Assembly: GCA_903970275.1 (NCBI GenBank)
Contig: CAJCIA010000034.1
Span: 1-56,561, forward strand
DNA from: Betaproteobacteria bacterium
Lineage (GTDB): Bacteria > Verrucomicrobiota > Verrucomicrobiia > Methylacidiphilales > UBA1321
Length of the DNA stretch: 56,561 bases
Direction of reading: 5' to 3'
Shown: in pieces, positions 34,606-43,572 of the stretch
Layout of the letters: every line of letters starts with the position of its first letter
Numbering within the stretch: the first letter of the stretch is position 1
Translations under genes and position numbers: made by a program
The notes under the pieces: generated by a model
Databases searched by the model: none
What the model was told of the DNA's origin: nothing
What the model saw: only the letters and a program-made list of their open reading frames with translations

Positions 34606-36084
34606 ATGAAACCTTTCCCTGCTCTCCTTTTCGTCCTTGCCAGCCTTACGGCTGTCCACGCGGATTCGTCACTGACGATTTACAATCAGAACTTCGCGGT
34701 GGTGCGGGATACCGTCCCGCTCGATTTAAAGGCAGGTGAGAACGACGTGAGCTTTGCCGACACGACGGCCCACTTGGAGCCCGACTCCGTTATCCTGCGT
34801 GATCCCGCTGGGAAGGTGGATCTCCATATCCTTGAGCAAAACTATCGGAACGACCCGATCACGCAGGATCTTCTGCTCTCGCTGAACGAGGGCAAAACCA
34901 TCGACTTCCTCATTCGCCAGCAGGACAAGCCGGACCAAACCGTGCAGGGACGCATCGTCCGCAGCGGCTACGTCCCGCCCACGCTGGTTACCGACGACAA
35001 CGGCAACATCATCCAGCAGACGCCGGCCTCCAGCCAGCCAATCATCGACATCGACGGGAAGATGCAATTCGGGTTGCCGGGCACACCGCTGTTCCCATCC
35101 TTGGGAGACGACACCGTGCTCAAGCCCACGCTCAGCTGGAAGCTGCAGGCGTCAGCAGCCGCGAAGTTGAGCGCGGAATTGGCCTACCTGACGGAGGGCC
35201 TCTCCTGGCATGCCGACTACAACATCGTCGCAGCCGAGGACAGCGATGTGCTCGACATCGTCGGCTGGATCACCATGAGCAATCTGAGCGGAAAGGACTT
35301 TCATCAAGCCACCATCCGGCTGATGGCGGGGGACGTGAACAAGATTCAGCCACGCCAGGCCATGTTCCGCATGGCCGATGCGGTCAGCGCGATGGCCGCG
35401 CCAGCAGCTTCGGCCGTGACCGAAAAAGCCTTCGAGGATTTTCATCTCTACTCGCTGCCCCGCCCGACCGATCTGAAGGATCAGGAAACCAAGCAGGTCG
35501 AGTTCATCCACGCCAGCGGCGTGCAATCCCAGCGGATCTACGTTTATGACGGCGCGGAAATCAATCTCGACCAGTGGAGGGGCAACCCGGAAGGCCTGCG
35601 CGGGAATTCCGAGTTCGGCACGGAAAGCTCGACCAAGGTGGCGATCATGCGGGAGTTCAAGAATTCCCAGGCCAACCAACTGGGGCTGCCGCTGCCAAAG
35701 GGCCGGCTCCGCTTCTACAAGCGGGATGGCACCGCGCTGGAGTTCACGGGCGAGAACACGATCGATCACACGCCGCAGGACGAGACAGTCAAGGTTTACA
35801 CCGGAAATGCCTTCGACCTTGTCGGGCAAAGAACGCGGGTCAATTTTAACGTCGACAGCGACAACCATTGGGCGGACGAATCCTTCGCCATCAAGGTCAC
35901 CAACCACAAGAAGACGCCGGTTGAGATTCGTGTCGTCGAGCACCTGTACCGCTGGACGAATTGGGAGATTACTGCGAAGTCCGATCCGTTCCTCAAGACC
36001 AACGCGCAGGAAATCGAGTTCCGCATTCCGCTTAAGCCAGACGAGACACACACGGTCACCTACCAGGTGCACTACTCCTGGTAA
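34606..36084 (+). CDS. Exported DUF4139-domain protein
   Basis: A 492-residue protein with signal peptide MKPFPALLFVLASLTAVHA (ATG 34606; a TTG one codon before is unlikely). The mature part begins SLTIYNQNFAVVRDTVPLDL, contains a middle region with LSAELAYLTEGLSWHADYNI, and ends in the DUF4139 beta domain (FKNSQANQLGLPLPKGRLRF, DLVGQRTRVNFNVDSDNHWA, TVTYQVHYSW). The family is widespread and of unknown function, probably periplasmic or surface-associated. It is divergent from the TPP enzyme across about 310 bases and has no obvious operon partner. Confidence 0.88.
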   Translation: MKPFPALLFVLASLTAVHADSSLTIYNQNFAVVRDTVPLDLKAGENDVSFADTTAHLEPDSVILRDPAGKVDLHILEQNYRNDPITQDLLLSLNEGKTIDFLIRQQDKPDQTVQGRIVRSGYVPPTLVTDDNGNIIQQTPASSQPIIDIDGKMQFGLPGTPLFPSLGDDTVLKPTLSWKLQASAAAKLSAELAYLTEGLSWHADYNIVAAEDSDVLDIVGWITMSNLSGKDFHQATIRLMAGDVNKIQPRQAMFRMADAVSAMAAPAASAVTEKAFEDFHLYSLPRPTDLKDQETKQVEFIHASGVQSQRIYVYDGAEINLDQWRGNPEGLRGNSEFGTESSTKVAIMREFKNSQANQLGLPLPKGRLRFYKRDGTALEFTGENTIDHTPQDETVKVYTGNAFDLVGQRTRVNFNVDSDNHWADESFAIKVTNHKKTPVEIRVVEHLYRWTNWEITAKSDPFLKTNAQEIEFRIPLKPDETHTVTYQVHYSW

Positions 36085-36109
36085 TGCCTGCCCCTGGCAG
36101 GCACGACCG

Positions 36110-36778
36110 TTACGGCAGGGCCGCGCGTATGCGCTTGGCCGTCTCCGTCGCCTGCCGTGCCAGCGCCGTGATCTTCTCCCACTGCTCCGCGGCGATCAGT
36201 TCAGGCGTGGCGATCCACGAACCGCCGATGGCGGCGGTGGAACGCCGTTCCAGGTAGGACACCATCGACTGCTCAGTCATGCCGCCGAGCGGGATGTACT
36301 CGACGCCCAAGTGCTCAAAGGGCGCACTGACGGCTTTCAGGTAGGAGAGTCCGCCCAGCGGCTCGGCCGGGAAAAACTTCACCAGCCGACAGCCATGCTC
36401 CAGGGCCGACTCGATATCGGACGGCGTCGCGATGCCCGGCGCAAAGGAGAAACCGCCCTTCGCCGCCTCTTCCAGCACACGCACATTGACGCCGGGCGAG
36501 ACGGCGAAATCCGCGCCCGCTTCCCGCACCGCGTGCAGGTCTCTCGGGGACAGCACCGTGCCCGCGCCCATGAGCAACTGCGGCACTTCCTTTTTCATCC
36601 GGGTCAGGGCCTGAAGCGCCGCGGGTGTACGCAAGGTGAGCTCCACCGCGGTGATGCCGCCTTCGACCAGCGCGCGGCCAAGCGGCACCGCGTGCTCCAC
36701 GTCGCGAAGGATAAGGACGGCAACGACGCCGGAGGCGCGAATGCGCTGGGCGATCTCGGCACTGAAGGCGATGGGCAT
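36110..36778 (-). CDS. eda: 2-dehydro-3-deoxy-phosphogluconate aldolase (KDPG/KHG aldolase)
   Basis: A 222-residue class I aldolase splitting KDPG into pyruvate and glyceraldehyde-3-phosphate, the last step of the Entner-Doudoroff pathway. Motifs: GVVAVLILRDVEHAVPLGRA, catalytic Glu in GITAVELTLRTPAAL, MGAGTVLSPRDLHAVREAGA, the Schiff-base Lys in CRLVKFFPAEPLGG, and IPLGGMTEQSM. ATG 36778 gives the usual N-terminus; a GTG six codons earlier is possible. It is convergent with the DUF4139 gene. No 6-phosphogluconate dehydratase is nearby, but the enolase-family dehydratase at 31392 could feed a 2-keto-3-deoxy acid to it or to a kinase first. Confidence 0.93.
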   Translation of the reverse strand: MPIAFSAEIAQRIRASGVVAVLILRDVEHAVPLGRALVEGGITAVELTLRTPAALQALTRMKKEVPQLLMGAGTVLSPRDLHAVREAGADFAVSPGVNVRVLEEAAKGGFSFAPGIATPSDIESALEHGCRLVKFFPAEPLGGLSYLKAVSAPFEHLGVEYIPLGGMTEQSMVSYLERRSTAAIGGSWIATPELIAAEQWEKITALARQATETAKRIRAALP

Positions 36779-36894
36779 AAGTTCTCTATTTAGCACCGTG
36801 ACGCCCGCGCCTCAAGCATCCGGCGGTGCTTCCGGAATGGCGGCTCGGCAACTCGCTCTCGACCACGCGCCCACGCCTCGCTAAGCACAACGGC

Positions 36895-38493
36895 ATGTGG
36901 TCCGCCGCCGCCCAACCGTCGCATAGGCCCGCGGGCTGGTTCGTGCCGAACGACATCGACGGCTTCTTCGGCCTTTTCGTCGACAATCTCTGCCAGTTGA
37001 TCGTCATCGCCGGCCTTTGCCCGGTGGTGGCGGGGTTGCCGGTTTCGCTCGTCGTCGGGCGCATCCTGCCCGGCATCGCGTTCTCGCTGGTGGCGGGAAA
37101 TCTTTTTTACGCCTGGCAAGCCCGGCGTCTGGCGCAGCGGACGGGGCAGCCCGTCACCGCCCTCCCCTTCGGTGTCAACACCGTCAGCCTTTTCGCCTTC
37201 ATCTTCCTCATCCTGGCGCCGGTCTGGCGCGAGACGCACGACGCCACCCTCGCCTGGCGCGTCTCGCTGGTGGCGGGATTTCTTGGCGGCGTGATTGAGC
37301 TGGCTGCGTCGTTCTGCGGAGGCTGGCTGCGCCGGCACACACCCCGCGCCGCGCTGCTCTCCGCCCTCGCCGGTGTGGCCATCACGTTCATCTCGATGGG
37401 ATTCATCTTCCAGATTTTCAACGCCCCGCTGCTGGCGCTCTTTCCCGCCCTGCTGGTGCTCATCGGGTATGCCGGCCGGGTGCGCTGGCCGCTGGGAGTG
37501 CCCACCGGCTTTATCGCCGTGGTGGCGGGCGTCGCTGGCGCGTGGTTGCTGCGCGGGTTACACCTTGCGCCGATGCCTGTTTGGCCCACCTCCTCATTGA
37601 GCTTCTACCCGCCGCTGCCCATTGTGGGCGGATTCCTTGGCCTGCTCGGGGATCCGCACGTCTGGCGCTACGCCCATATCTTTGTGCCCATGGCGGTGCT
37701 CAATGTCGTGGGCTCGATCCAGAACCTGGAAAGCGCGGAGGCGGCGGGCGATTCTTTTGACACCCGCTCCTCACTGCTGGCCAATGGCGCCAGCGCCGTG
37801 GTGGGTGTGTTCTTTGGCAATCCCTTCGCGCCCACGATCTACATCGGTCATCCCGGCTGGAAGGCTCTGGGTGCCCGCGCCGGTTACTCGGTGCTCAATG
37901 CGATCGCCGTGACGATCATCTGCCTCACCGGCGCGATCCCCTATCTGACCTGGTTCATGCCCATCGAGGTAACGCTCGGCATTCTGCTCTGGATTGGCCT
38001 GATCATCACCGCGCAGGCCTACCAGGAGGTGCCCAAGGCCCACGCGCTCGCCGTTGCCATCGGCTTCATTCCCACGCTGGCGGAATGGGGCGACTGGGTG
38101 CTGGAAACCACGCTCGGCAAGGCGGGCGGCCAAAGCGTCAAGGACGTCGCGGCATCCTTCAGCCCGGACCTCTTCATTTACGGCATGCTGGCCCTGGCCC
38201 AAGGCTTCCTCTTCATCTCCATCTTCTTCAGTGCGATCCTCGCACGAATCATTGATCGCCGGTGGCTGGCCGCTGCGATCTGGTGCCTGATCGCCGCCGC
38301 CTGCTCGGCCTGCGGGATCATTCATGGTTTTCTCTGGAACGGACCGGGTATCGAGCCGGACCTGACGTTCTTCCATTCCAAGGGTCCAGGCGGCGGCGTG
38401 CCGTCCGGCTTGGACTTTGCCTACGTCTACCTGTTGGCGGCAGCGACACTGGCTGGCCTGCACTTCCTCAAGCCGGCGGAAGTTCAGCACTAG
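36895..38493 (+). CDS. AzgA/NCS2-like permease (putative nucleobase transporter)
   Basis: A 532-residue membrane protein from ATG 36895 (the frame is open 23 codons further up, with a GTG at 36826). It starts WFVPNDIDGFFGLFVDNLCQ and has 12-14 helices, with AGNLFYAWQARRLAQRTGQP, TALPFGVNTVSLFAF, VLNVVGSIQNLESAEAAGDS and GNPFAPTIYIGHPGWKALGA. That last motif and the Asn-rich segment are typical of the AzgA purine permease branch of NCS2. The hydrophobic core is longer than in UraA, and a Gly/Pro-rich C-terminal insertion is present. Transport of a purine is likely but the substrate is unproven. It is divergent from eda. Confidence 0.85.
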   Translation: MWSAAAQPSHRPAGWFVPNDIDGFFGLFVDNLCQLIVIAGLCPVVAGLPVSLVVGRILPGIAFSLVAGNLFYAWQARRLAQRTGQPVTALPFGVNTVSLFAFIFLILAPVWRETHDATLAWRVSLVAGFLGGVIELAASFCGGWLRRHTPRAALLSALAGVAITFISMGFIFQIFNAPLLALFPALLVLIGYAGRVRWPLGVPTGFIAVVAGVAGAWLLRGLHLAPMPVWPTSSLSFYPPLPIVGGFLGLLGDPHVWRYAHIFVPMAVLNVVGSIQNLESAEAAGDSFDTRSSLLANGASAVVGVFFGNPFAPTIYIGHPGWKALGARAGYSVLNAIAVTIICLTGAIPYLTWFMPIEVTLGILLWIGLIITAQAYQEVPKAHALAVAIGFIPTLAEWGDWVLETTLGKAGGQSVKDVAASFSPDLFIYGMLALAQGFLFISIFFSAILARIIDRRWLAAAIWCLIAAACSACGIIHGFLWNGPGIEPDLTFFHSKGPGGGVPSGLDFAYVYLLAAATLAGLHFLKPAEVQH

Positions 38494-38659
38494 AGGCGGT
38501 CTAACGGCCCCGGCCTTAACCGGCTTTGATTAAATCACTTAACCAAAGGCGGGATAGTGGTTTTTGCGACAAAAGGCTTGCGTCGCGTCGCCTTGGAGCC
38601 ATCTTGGCCAACTACTCGCACGGGCGGGTTTAGCCCAAACCTCCACCATCCTATACCTC

Positions 38660-38950
38660 ATGAAATCCTTCTCCATTCTTCCTTTTTGCCTCGCCGCTGT
38701 GACACTTCCGGTTGTGCTGACCGGTTGCAACAAGGGCTCTGACGCCAGCTCGACCGCCGCTCCCGACACCAACACCGCTCCCGCCATGGCGGACACGAAT
38801 GCGGCACCCGCCCCGGCCTCTGCGCCTGCCACCGCCCCGGCGACCGATACCAGCACGACGACGGCCCCGGCGGCCGCCCCTGCAACCATGGATACGAATG
38901 CTCCTGCCAGCACCACGGCGCCCGCGACGAGCACGAACTCCGGAATGTAG
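38660..38950 (+). CDS. Small Ala/Thr/Pro-rich lipoprotein
   Basis: A 96-residue protein with a lipoprotein signal (MKSFSILPFCLAAVTLPVVL, then TGC: Cys is the lipid-bearing residue). The mature chain has no fold that I recognise: it is an Ala-Pro-Thr-rich stretch with repeats of DTN-AP and PATAPATDT. Such chains often serve as flexible envelope linkers. Its own strong terminator follows 25 bases after the stop. It is convergent with the MMPL gene. ATG 38660 is chosen because the signal peptide begins there; the frame is open further up. Confidence 0.7.
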   Translation: MKSFSILPFCLAAVTLPVVLTGCNKGSDASSTAAPDTNTAPAMADTNAAPAPASAPATAPATDTSTTTAPAAAPATMDTNAPASTTAPATSTNSGM

Positions 38951-38971
38951 TCCCCGCCCGGGGATTCTTCG

Positions 38972-39005
38972 AAAAGCCCGGCTCCTCGTGGAACCGGGCT
39001 TTTTC
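38972..39005 (+). terminator. Intrinsic terminator of the small lipoprotein gene
   Basis: AGCCCGG (38975-38981) pairs with CCGGGCT (38994-39000). The stem can extend through one mismatch with TCC/GGA around loop TCGT. An A-run precedes and a T-run follows, so it may also terminate the convergent MMPL transcript. Confidence 0.9.
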
Positions 39006-39019
39006 GTGCCCGCAGCCGG

Positions 39020-41392
39020 TTAATCCGGGATGTGAGGATGAATCCGCGCGGTCTCGCGGCGGATTTGCTGCTGGGCGTGATGGAAATGCTTTTCCGCCAA
39101 CGGCGCGGGCTGCCCCGGCAGCCAAAAGGCCCACCGGCCCATCAGCAGCATGATGCAAGGCACCAGGAAAAGCCGGATCAGGGTGGCATCAAGGAGAACG
39201 GCAAAGGAAAGACCGACGCCCAACTGCTCGATCTCCACCACATCGCCAAAGGCGAATGAGAGAAAGACGGAGACCATGATCAGGGCCGCCGAAGTGATGA
39301 TCCCGGCCACGCGCAGGAAACCGTCCTGCACCGCGAGTCGCATGTTGTGCTGGTCGAGCCAGCTTTCCCGCACGGCGCTGAGGATGAAGACCTCGTAGTC
39401 CATCGAGAGGCCAAAGAGCGCGCAGAAGCAGATGACCAGCACCACGGTGTTCAGGCCATCGGTGGGAAATAGGCCGAAAAGGCGCGAGCCCCACCCTTCC
39501 TGGAAACAAAGAACCTGGAAACCATAGGCGGCCAGCACGCAGAGCAGGTTGAGCAGGATCGCCTTGATCGCCACCAGCAGCGACCGCATGAAGATGAGCA
39601 GCAACACAAACGTGCTGCAGAGCGTGACCAGGATGACCTTCGGCAGCGTGCCGATGATGACGTTATCCGCCGAGAGCGTGACCGCCGGTAGACCACCCAG
39701 AAAATACTTTGGTCCACCGGCCGTGCCGATCTGGGCAGTCGAAATGATGTCATTGATCTTAGCCAGCCAGTCGCGGGCGGTGGGCGACTGTGGATCGGCC
39801 TTGCTCAACAGCAGGATGACGCTCTGCGTGGGATCAGCGAAGCTGGTCAGCATGCCCATGCGCGCCTGCTGCGCGCGGCGGGTGCCCGTCGTGTCGGTCA
39901 CCGTCAGCGTCTTTTGGGTGTTCCCCAGTTCATTGAACTGCTTGACCAAGCCGGTCTCGGAAGTCATCCCGTCACCTGCGATCCAATCGGCCGAAGAATG
40001 CTCCACCAGCACGATGGCCGGCATCATCCAGCCGCCGCCCAGGTTCTGGGTCAGGCTATCGTAGCCTTGGCGGGCGTCAGAAAGCTTGGGCAGGTTCCGG
40101 GCTTCCGGCGCGCCGATGTGCAGTTGCAGGGATGGCAGGGCCAGGAACCCGAGCAGCACCAACCCGGCCACCAGACAAACCCGCGGTCGCCGCAGCAGCA
40201 TCTGGATCCAGCGTTCGCCAAAGTTGGCTTTCACCCGCAACCCGTGCAGCGCGGACATGGAAAGCCGGCCCCATTCCAGCCGCGGCCCAACGAGGAAGAT
40301 CATGGCCGGCAACAGCGTCAGCGTGGCCAACATGACCACGATAACCACCAGCATGCCGCCGAGCGCAATGGAGGTGAAAAAGTCCAGCGGGATGAAAAGC
40401 AGGGTCAGAAATCCGCTCACCACCAGCACCGCGGAAGCCAGCACGGTCCGGCCTGCCGTCGCACGCGTGACCTGCAGGGCCTCCTGCGTGGTGAGATGGA
40501 CGGAACGCTCGCGGCGATAACGAGCCAGATAAATCAGGCAGTAGTCGATGCCCACGCCAAGGCCGATCATCGTGACCAGGTTCGGCACGAAAAAGGTCAC
40601 CGACATGCCCGGCCAATGCAGGCCGAACAGCTCATGGTCCGTGGCCAGGAAACTCATGATCCCCAGCGTGGAGACCACCCCAATCGTCGCCACGATCACC
40701 GGCAGCAGCGCGGCGACGATAGAGCGGAACACCAGCAGAAGGATAATGAACGTGACCGGGAGCGCGATCAGCTCGCCGCTGCGCAAGGCCTCGGTGGAGG
40801 CGATGTTGAGGTCGAGGAAAAGGGCGGGTCCGCCGGTCACCCAGGGAAAGCGGTGGTTGGGGAAGCTCAGCGTGCGAACGTCGGCGCGCAGCTTCGGGAT
40901 GGCCTTTTGCGCCTCACCGTATGTGGTGGCGTCCACGGCGATGAAGGCGGCATACCAGTCCGGTCGGGGCCAGGTGTCGACCATGGTGTGGCCGTCGGTC
41001 ACGTCTTTGACGACCGGGTCGTTCTTCACTGTGCTCATCAGGCTGGCCCAGGCGGCGTCGGCCTGGGCCTGCGGCACGCCCTTGGCATCCCAGACCAGCG
41101 CGGTGGGGAAGGCGAGCGCGGTGGAAAAGTTCTTCACCAGGTTCTCTTTCACCACTTCGGGCGACGAGCCGGCCATGCCGCTGAGCGTGCTTTGGATGCG
41201 ATTGGAAAACTGGTAGGCCAGCGGGGTGAAAATCGCGGCGAGAAAAAGCCAGAGAACCAGATGGCACCAGGCGCGCCGCCGCGAGTAATGCCGGGCGATG
41301 GGAAGCGAGCGCGAGGCGCCGGCACCATGGCGCGTTCCGGGGGAGGGAGAGCTTATTTTTGTATCCAAGATCCGTCTTCTTTCTCCACCCAC
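39020..41392 (-). CDS. MMPL/RND-family transporter
   Basis: A 790-residue inner-membrane transporter with two repeats, each having a large periplasmic loop and a helix bundle. Visible elements: helix 1 (VLWLFLAAIFTPLAYQF), the loop with NLVKNFSTALAFPTALVWDA, the helix block with IGLGVGIDYCLIYLARYRRE, and in the second half FGLSMDYEVFILSAVRE. The GIDY and SMDYEVF motifs hold the proton-relay Asp residues of the MMPL/HpnN type. The GTG start at 41392 overlaps the upstream lipoprotein gene by 40 bases; a TTG at 41368 is an alternative. Substrates of the family include lipids, hopanoids and glycolipids. Context suggests envelope lipid transport. Confidence 0.87.
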   Translation of the reverse strand: MGGERRRILDTKISSPSPGTRHGAGASRSLPIARHYSRRRAWCHLVLWLFLAAIFTPLAYQFSNRIQSTLSGMAGSSPEVVKENLVKNFSTALAFPTALVWDAKGVPQAQADAAWASLMSTVKNDPVVKDVTDGHTMVDTWPRPDWYAAFIAVDATTYGEAQKAIPKLRADVRTLSFPNHRFPWVTGGPALFLDLNIASTEALRSGELIALPVTFIILLLVFRSIVAALLPVIVATIGVVSTLGIMSFLATDHELFGLHWPGMSVTFFVPNLVTMIGLGVGIDYCLIYLARYRRERSVHLTTQEALQVTRATAGRTVLASAVLVVSGFLTLLFIPLDFFTSIALGGMLVVIVVMLATLTLLPAMIFLVGPRLEWGRLSMSALHGLRVKANFGERWIQMLLRRPRVCLVAGLVLLGFLALPSLQLHIGAPEARNLPKLSDARQGYDSLTQNLGGGWMMPAIVLVEHSSADWIAGDGMTSETGLVKQFNELGNTQKTLTVTDTTGTRRAQQARMGMLTSFADPTQSVILLLSKADPQSPTARDWLAKINDIISTAQIGTAGGPKYFLGGLPAVTLSADNVIIGTLPKVILVTLCSTFVLLLIFMRSLLVAIKAILLNLLCVLAAYGFQVLCFQEGWGSRLFGLFPTDGLNTVVLVICFCALFGLSMDYEVFILSAVRESWLDQHNMRLAVQDGFLRVAGIITSAALIMVSVFLSFAFGDVVEIEQLGVGLSFAVLLDATLIRLFLVPCIMLLMGRWAFWLPGQPAPLAEKHFHHAQQQIRRETARIHPHIPD

Positions 41393-41850
41393 TCACCTGG
41401 AAAGGCTCGATCGTACCAAAGCTTGGCGTAGTCCGATTCGACCATCTCCAGAGGCCGGCTCTGGTTTTGCGCGTTCGCTAAATAAAGCACAGTTCGGTCA
41501 GCGTTCTCGGAATTGATGACATCCTTGGCATAGGCCAGATACTTTGGATCATCCGGCGTGCGCCTCAGGTCGAGATAGCCGTCCCTGTCCTCGCCCACCA
41601 CCCGGTCGTTCTTGAGTTGCTGGATTTCCCCGGAACGGAGGCGGCGGTTGTAGGCGATCTGGAGGGCGGATTCTTCATTCTTCGGCTTCGGCGGTGTCTT
41701 CTGATAGACGTCGAGCCGGACGCCGAGGTCAAATTTCATTGGCTGCGGCGTGGCCAGATTCACCGTGGGCGCGCAGCCCGGAAGCGCCAGGACCCCCAAC
41801 CCGAGCGTAGCCAGCGAAAGCAATCGGCTCAGGTGTCGTCGTTCGGCCAT
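41353..41850 (-). CDS. Lipoprotein resembling YnbE fused to YdbL (DUF1318)
   Basis: A 165-residue protein. The lipobox LPGC places the lipidated Cys at 26, followed by APTVNLATPQPMKFDLGVRL and DVYQ, which resembles the whole of E. coli YnbE. After about 55 a second part follows, RRLRSGEIQQLKNDRVVGED then DGYLDL, and later DRTVLYLANAQNQSRPLEMV, ending DRAFPGEWVEKEDGSWIQK; this matches YdbL/DUF1318. In E. coli, ynbE and ydbL are separate genes beside ydbH, and YnbE is thought to complete a YdbH lipid bridge at the outer membrane. Here the YdbH-like gene lies just upstream, so the fusion preserves the same three-part unit. Confidence 0.8.
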   Translation of the reverse strand: MAERRHLSRLLSLATLGLGVLALPGCAPTVNLATPQPMKFDLGVRLDVYQKTPPKPKNEESALQIAYNRRLRSGEIQQLKNDRVVGEDRDGYLDLRRTPDDPKYLAYAKDVINSENADRTVLYLANAQNQSRPLEMVESDYAKLWYDRAFPGEWVEKEDGSWIQK

Positions 41851-41922
41851 GTCGAGGAATGCCTGGAGGTTCGGGGAAAATCGTCGAGCGGGAGAAGGCA
41901 GACGCCTTCGAGGATCACGACC

Positions 41923-43572
41923 TTAATGAGTATCTGAGTCCTTGGCAACCTCCGACCCGGCAAAGGGATGCCAATAGACTTCGAAGTTTCGCTTTCCCAT
42001 CGGCCCGTCGAGCTTCAGCTTCGCGTCGCCTTCCGCCGGCGTGTAGTTCACCAGGAACTGGCCGGTGTTGTAAGGATAATAGGAGAGGGCCTGAATCGCG
42101 ATCTTGACCGCGGCCTTTTTGTACGCACTCGAGTTTCCCGGCAGGTCGTTCATCAACCGGTCCGCGGACTGGATCTTCAGTTCGCCCGGCCGGTCGAGCG
42201 AGAGCAGGCCGCTGCACTGCTGGATGGCAGTCCCCTTCCCGGCGATGGCGATCTTGCCGTTGAGAATGCCCGTCAGGCTACCGTACTTCCCGGCCAGCTT
42301 TTGAGCGATCGGCGCGCAATCGATCTTGTGCGCGAACAAATCCGCGTTCCAGAGGAAGCCCTTGGTGTAGTAGACCTCCAGGTTGCCTTCGAGCAGACCC
42401 TTCTCGCAATTGCCGCCCAGCCTCACATAGATGCCCGTCGGATCGAAGGTTGCGCTGACGAACGCGTTGGTGACCTCGATATTGTTCCACGCGATGGAGG
42501 CGATCTGCACCGTCGGCACGACGTTGTTCGCATGCGCGTCGGTGGGAGGCACGCTGAACTCCAGCTTGCCGTGCAGGTCGTCCACCTTGATTTTGTATTC
42601 CGGGTAATCCTTCGAGAAATGGCGGATGGCGATGACGTTCTTGGCCGTGATCCTGTCGAGCTGGTCCAGCCGCACATCGTCGACCTGGGTGTCAAAAAAG
42701 AACGGAAAGGTCAGCCGTGGCTGGCCAAAGGTGTTGACGGAAAGCCGGCCGTACTCCACGCCAAAATGACCGACTTGCCAGGGGGTGGAAGGACCATTCG
42801 GGGCTGCCGTGGCGCGTTCCTTCTTCATCTCCTCCGTAAACCAGAAAAGGTCCTGCCCGAGGTAAAGATCGGGCCGTACCAGGTCGATCCGGCGGATGTG
42901 GTGATGCCACAGTTCCGCATAGCTGAACCTGATCCGCACCAGCGGCAGCGACAGCACCGGCGCGAGCGGATCGAAAGGCGAGGAGAAATGGATGTTCTCG
43001 AGCTCCACCACCCGCTCCTCGGTCATGGGCAGGCTTTCATCGGGCGTGCCGAGATGGACGTGGTTGAGAATCACCGGCCGCCGCGCCCCGACGTTCACCG
43101 GCACCGGCGGGATCTGCGGCCCGAAATCGAGCATGATCAAGCCCCGCGTGATGATGAGATGACGGATCGTCCAATCCAGCGTCGTGCCGCCCTTCGACTG
43201 GCCCAGCGTTTTGTTAACCTCCGACATGAATACGTCAGCGTCGGCGATGGTGACGGTGTCGACGTGATGGCGGATCAGATCGTGAATGCCGGCCGAGATG
43301 GTGATCGAGTCGGCGTAGAAGAAGTCACCGAACTTGACGTAGCGCAGGACCAGGGTGTTGGCGTCGGTCCATTCGACCTGGCCTGCCGAGGCCGGATAAG
43401 GAAATTGGGCAAAAGCCTGGTCAATGAAGCTCTTGGGATGAAAGCGCAGCATGTACGCGCCCCCTAGGGGCCACAACGCCAAGGCGAGCAGGACCGCCCA
43501 GAAGTAGCAGCGCGCCCGGGACCACTTAACCGTGGGCGCGGGCGGAGGGGTAGGTGCTTCGGGCTCGCTCAT
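41923..43572 (-). CDS. YdbH-like AsmA-family intermembrane lipid-transport protein
   Basis: A 549-residue protein with a Pro-rich cytoplasmic N-terminus, one membrane helix (CYFWAVLLALALWPLGGAYM, about 22-41) and a long periplasmic beta-rich part with repeating VEYGRLSVN- and LHGKLEFSV-type strands, ending KRNFEVYWHPFAGSE. The C-terminal half (LAGKYGSLTGILNGKIAIAG, SLDRPGELKI, MNDLPGNSSAYKKAAVKIAI) is the YdbH/dicarboxylate-like domain. E. coli YdbH has 879 residues, so this is a shorter bridge. YdbH-type proteins span the periplasm and move phospholipids to the outer membrane. It is followed by the YnbE-YdbL-like lipoprotein (72-base gap) and the MMPL gene. Confidence 0.8.
   Translation of the reverse strand: MSEPEAPTPPPAPTVKWSRARCYFWAVLLALALWPLGGAYMLRFHPKSFIDQAFAQFPYPASAGQVEWTDANTLVLRYVKFGDFFYADSITISAGIHDLIRHHVDTVTIADADVFMSEVNKTLGQSKGGTTLDWTIRHLIITRGLIMLDFGPQIPPVPVNVGARRPVILNHVHLGTPDESLPMTEERVVELENIHFSSPFDPLAPVLSLPLVRIRFSYAELWHHHIRRIDLVRPDLYLGQDLFWFTEEMKKERATAAPNGPSTPWQVGHFGVEYGRLSVNTFGQPRLTFPFFFDTQVDDVRLDQLDRITAKNVIAIRHFSKDYPEYKIKVDDLHGKLEFSVPPTDAHANNVVPTVQIASIAWNNIEVTNAFVSATFDPTGIYVRLGGNCEKGLLEGNLEVYYTKGFLWNADLFAHKIDCAPIAQKLAGKYGSLTGILNGKIAIAGKGTAIQQCSGLLSLDRPGELKIQSADRLMNDLPGNSSAYKKAAVKIAIQALSYYPYNTGQFLVNYTPAEGDAKLKLDGPMGKRNFEVYWHPFAGSEVAKDSDTH

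Noticed and set aside
38660-38950. The Ala/Thr/Pro-rich small protein as a RiPP precursor
   Set aside because: It has a lipoprotein signal with a lipobox Cys, no modifiable core pattern, and lies 24 kb from the RRE gene.
39914-41431. A 505-residue open frame on the plus strand
   Set aside because: It is antisense to the MMPL transporter, whose helices and motifs are clear. The frame shows only His/Arg/Gln-rich sequence.
41968-43467. A 499-residue open frame on the plus strand
   Set aside because: It is antisense to the YdbH-like gene and has no recognisable fold.
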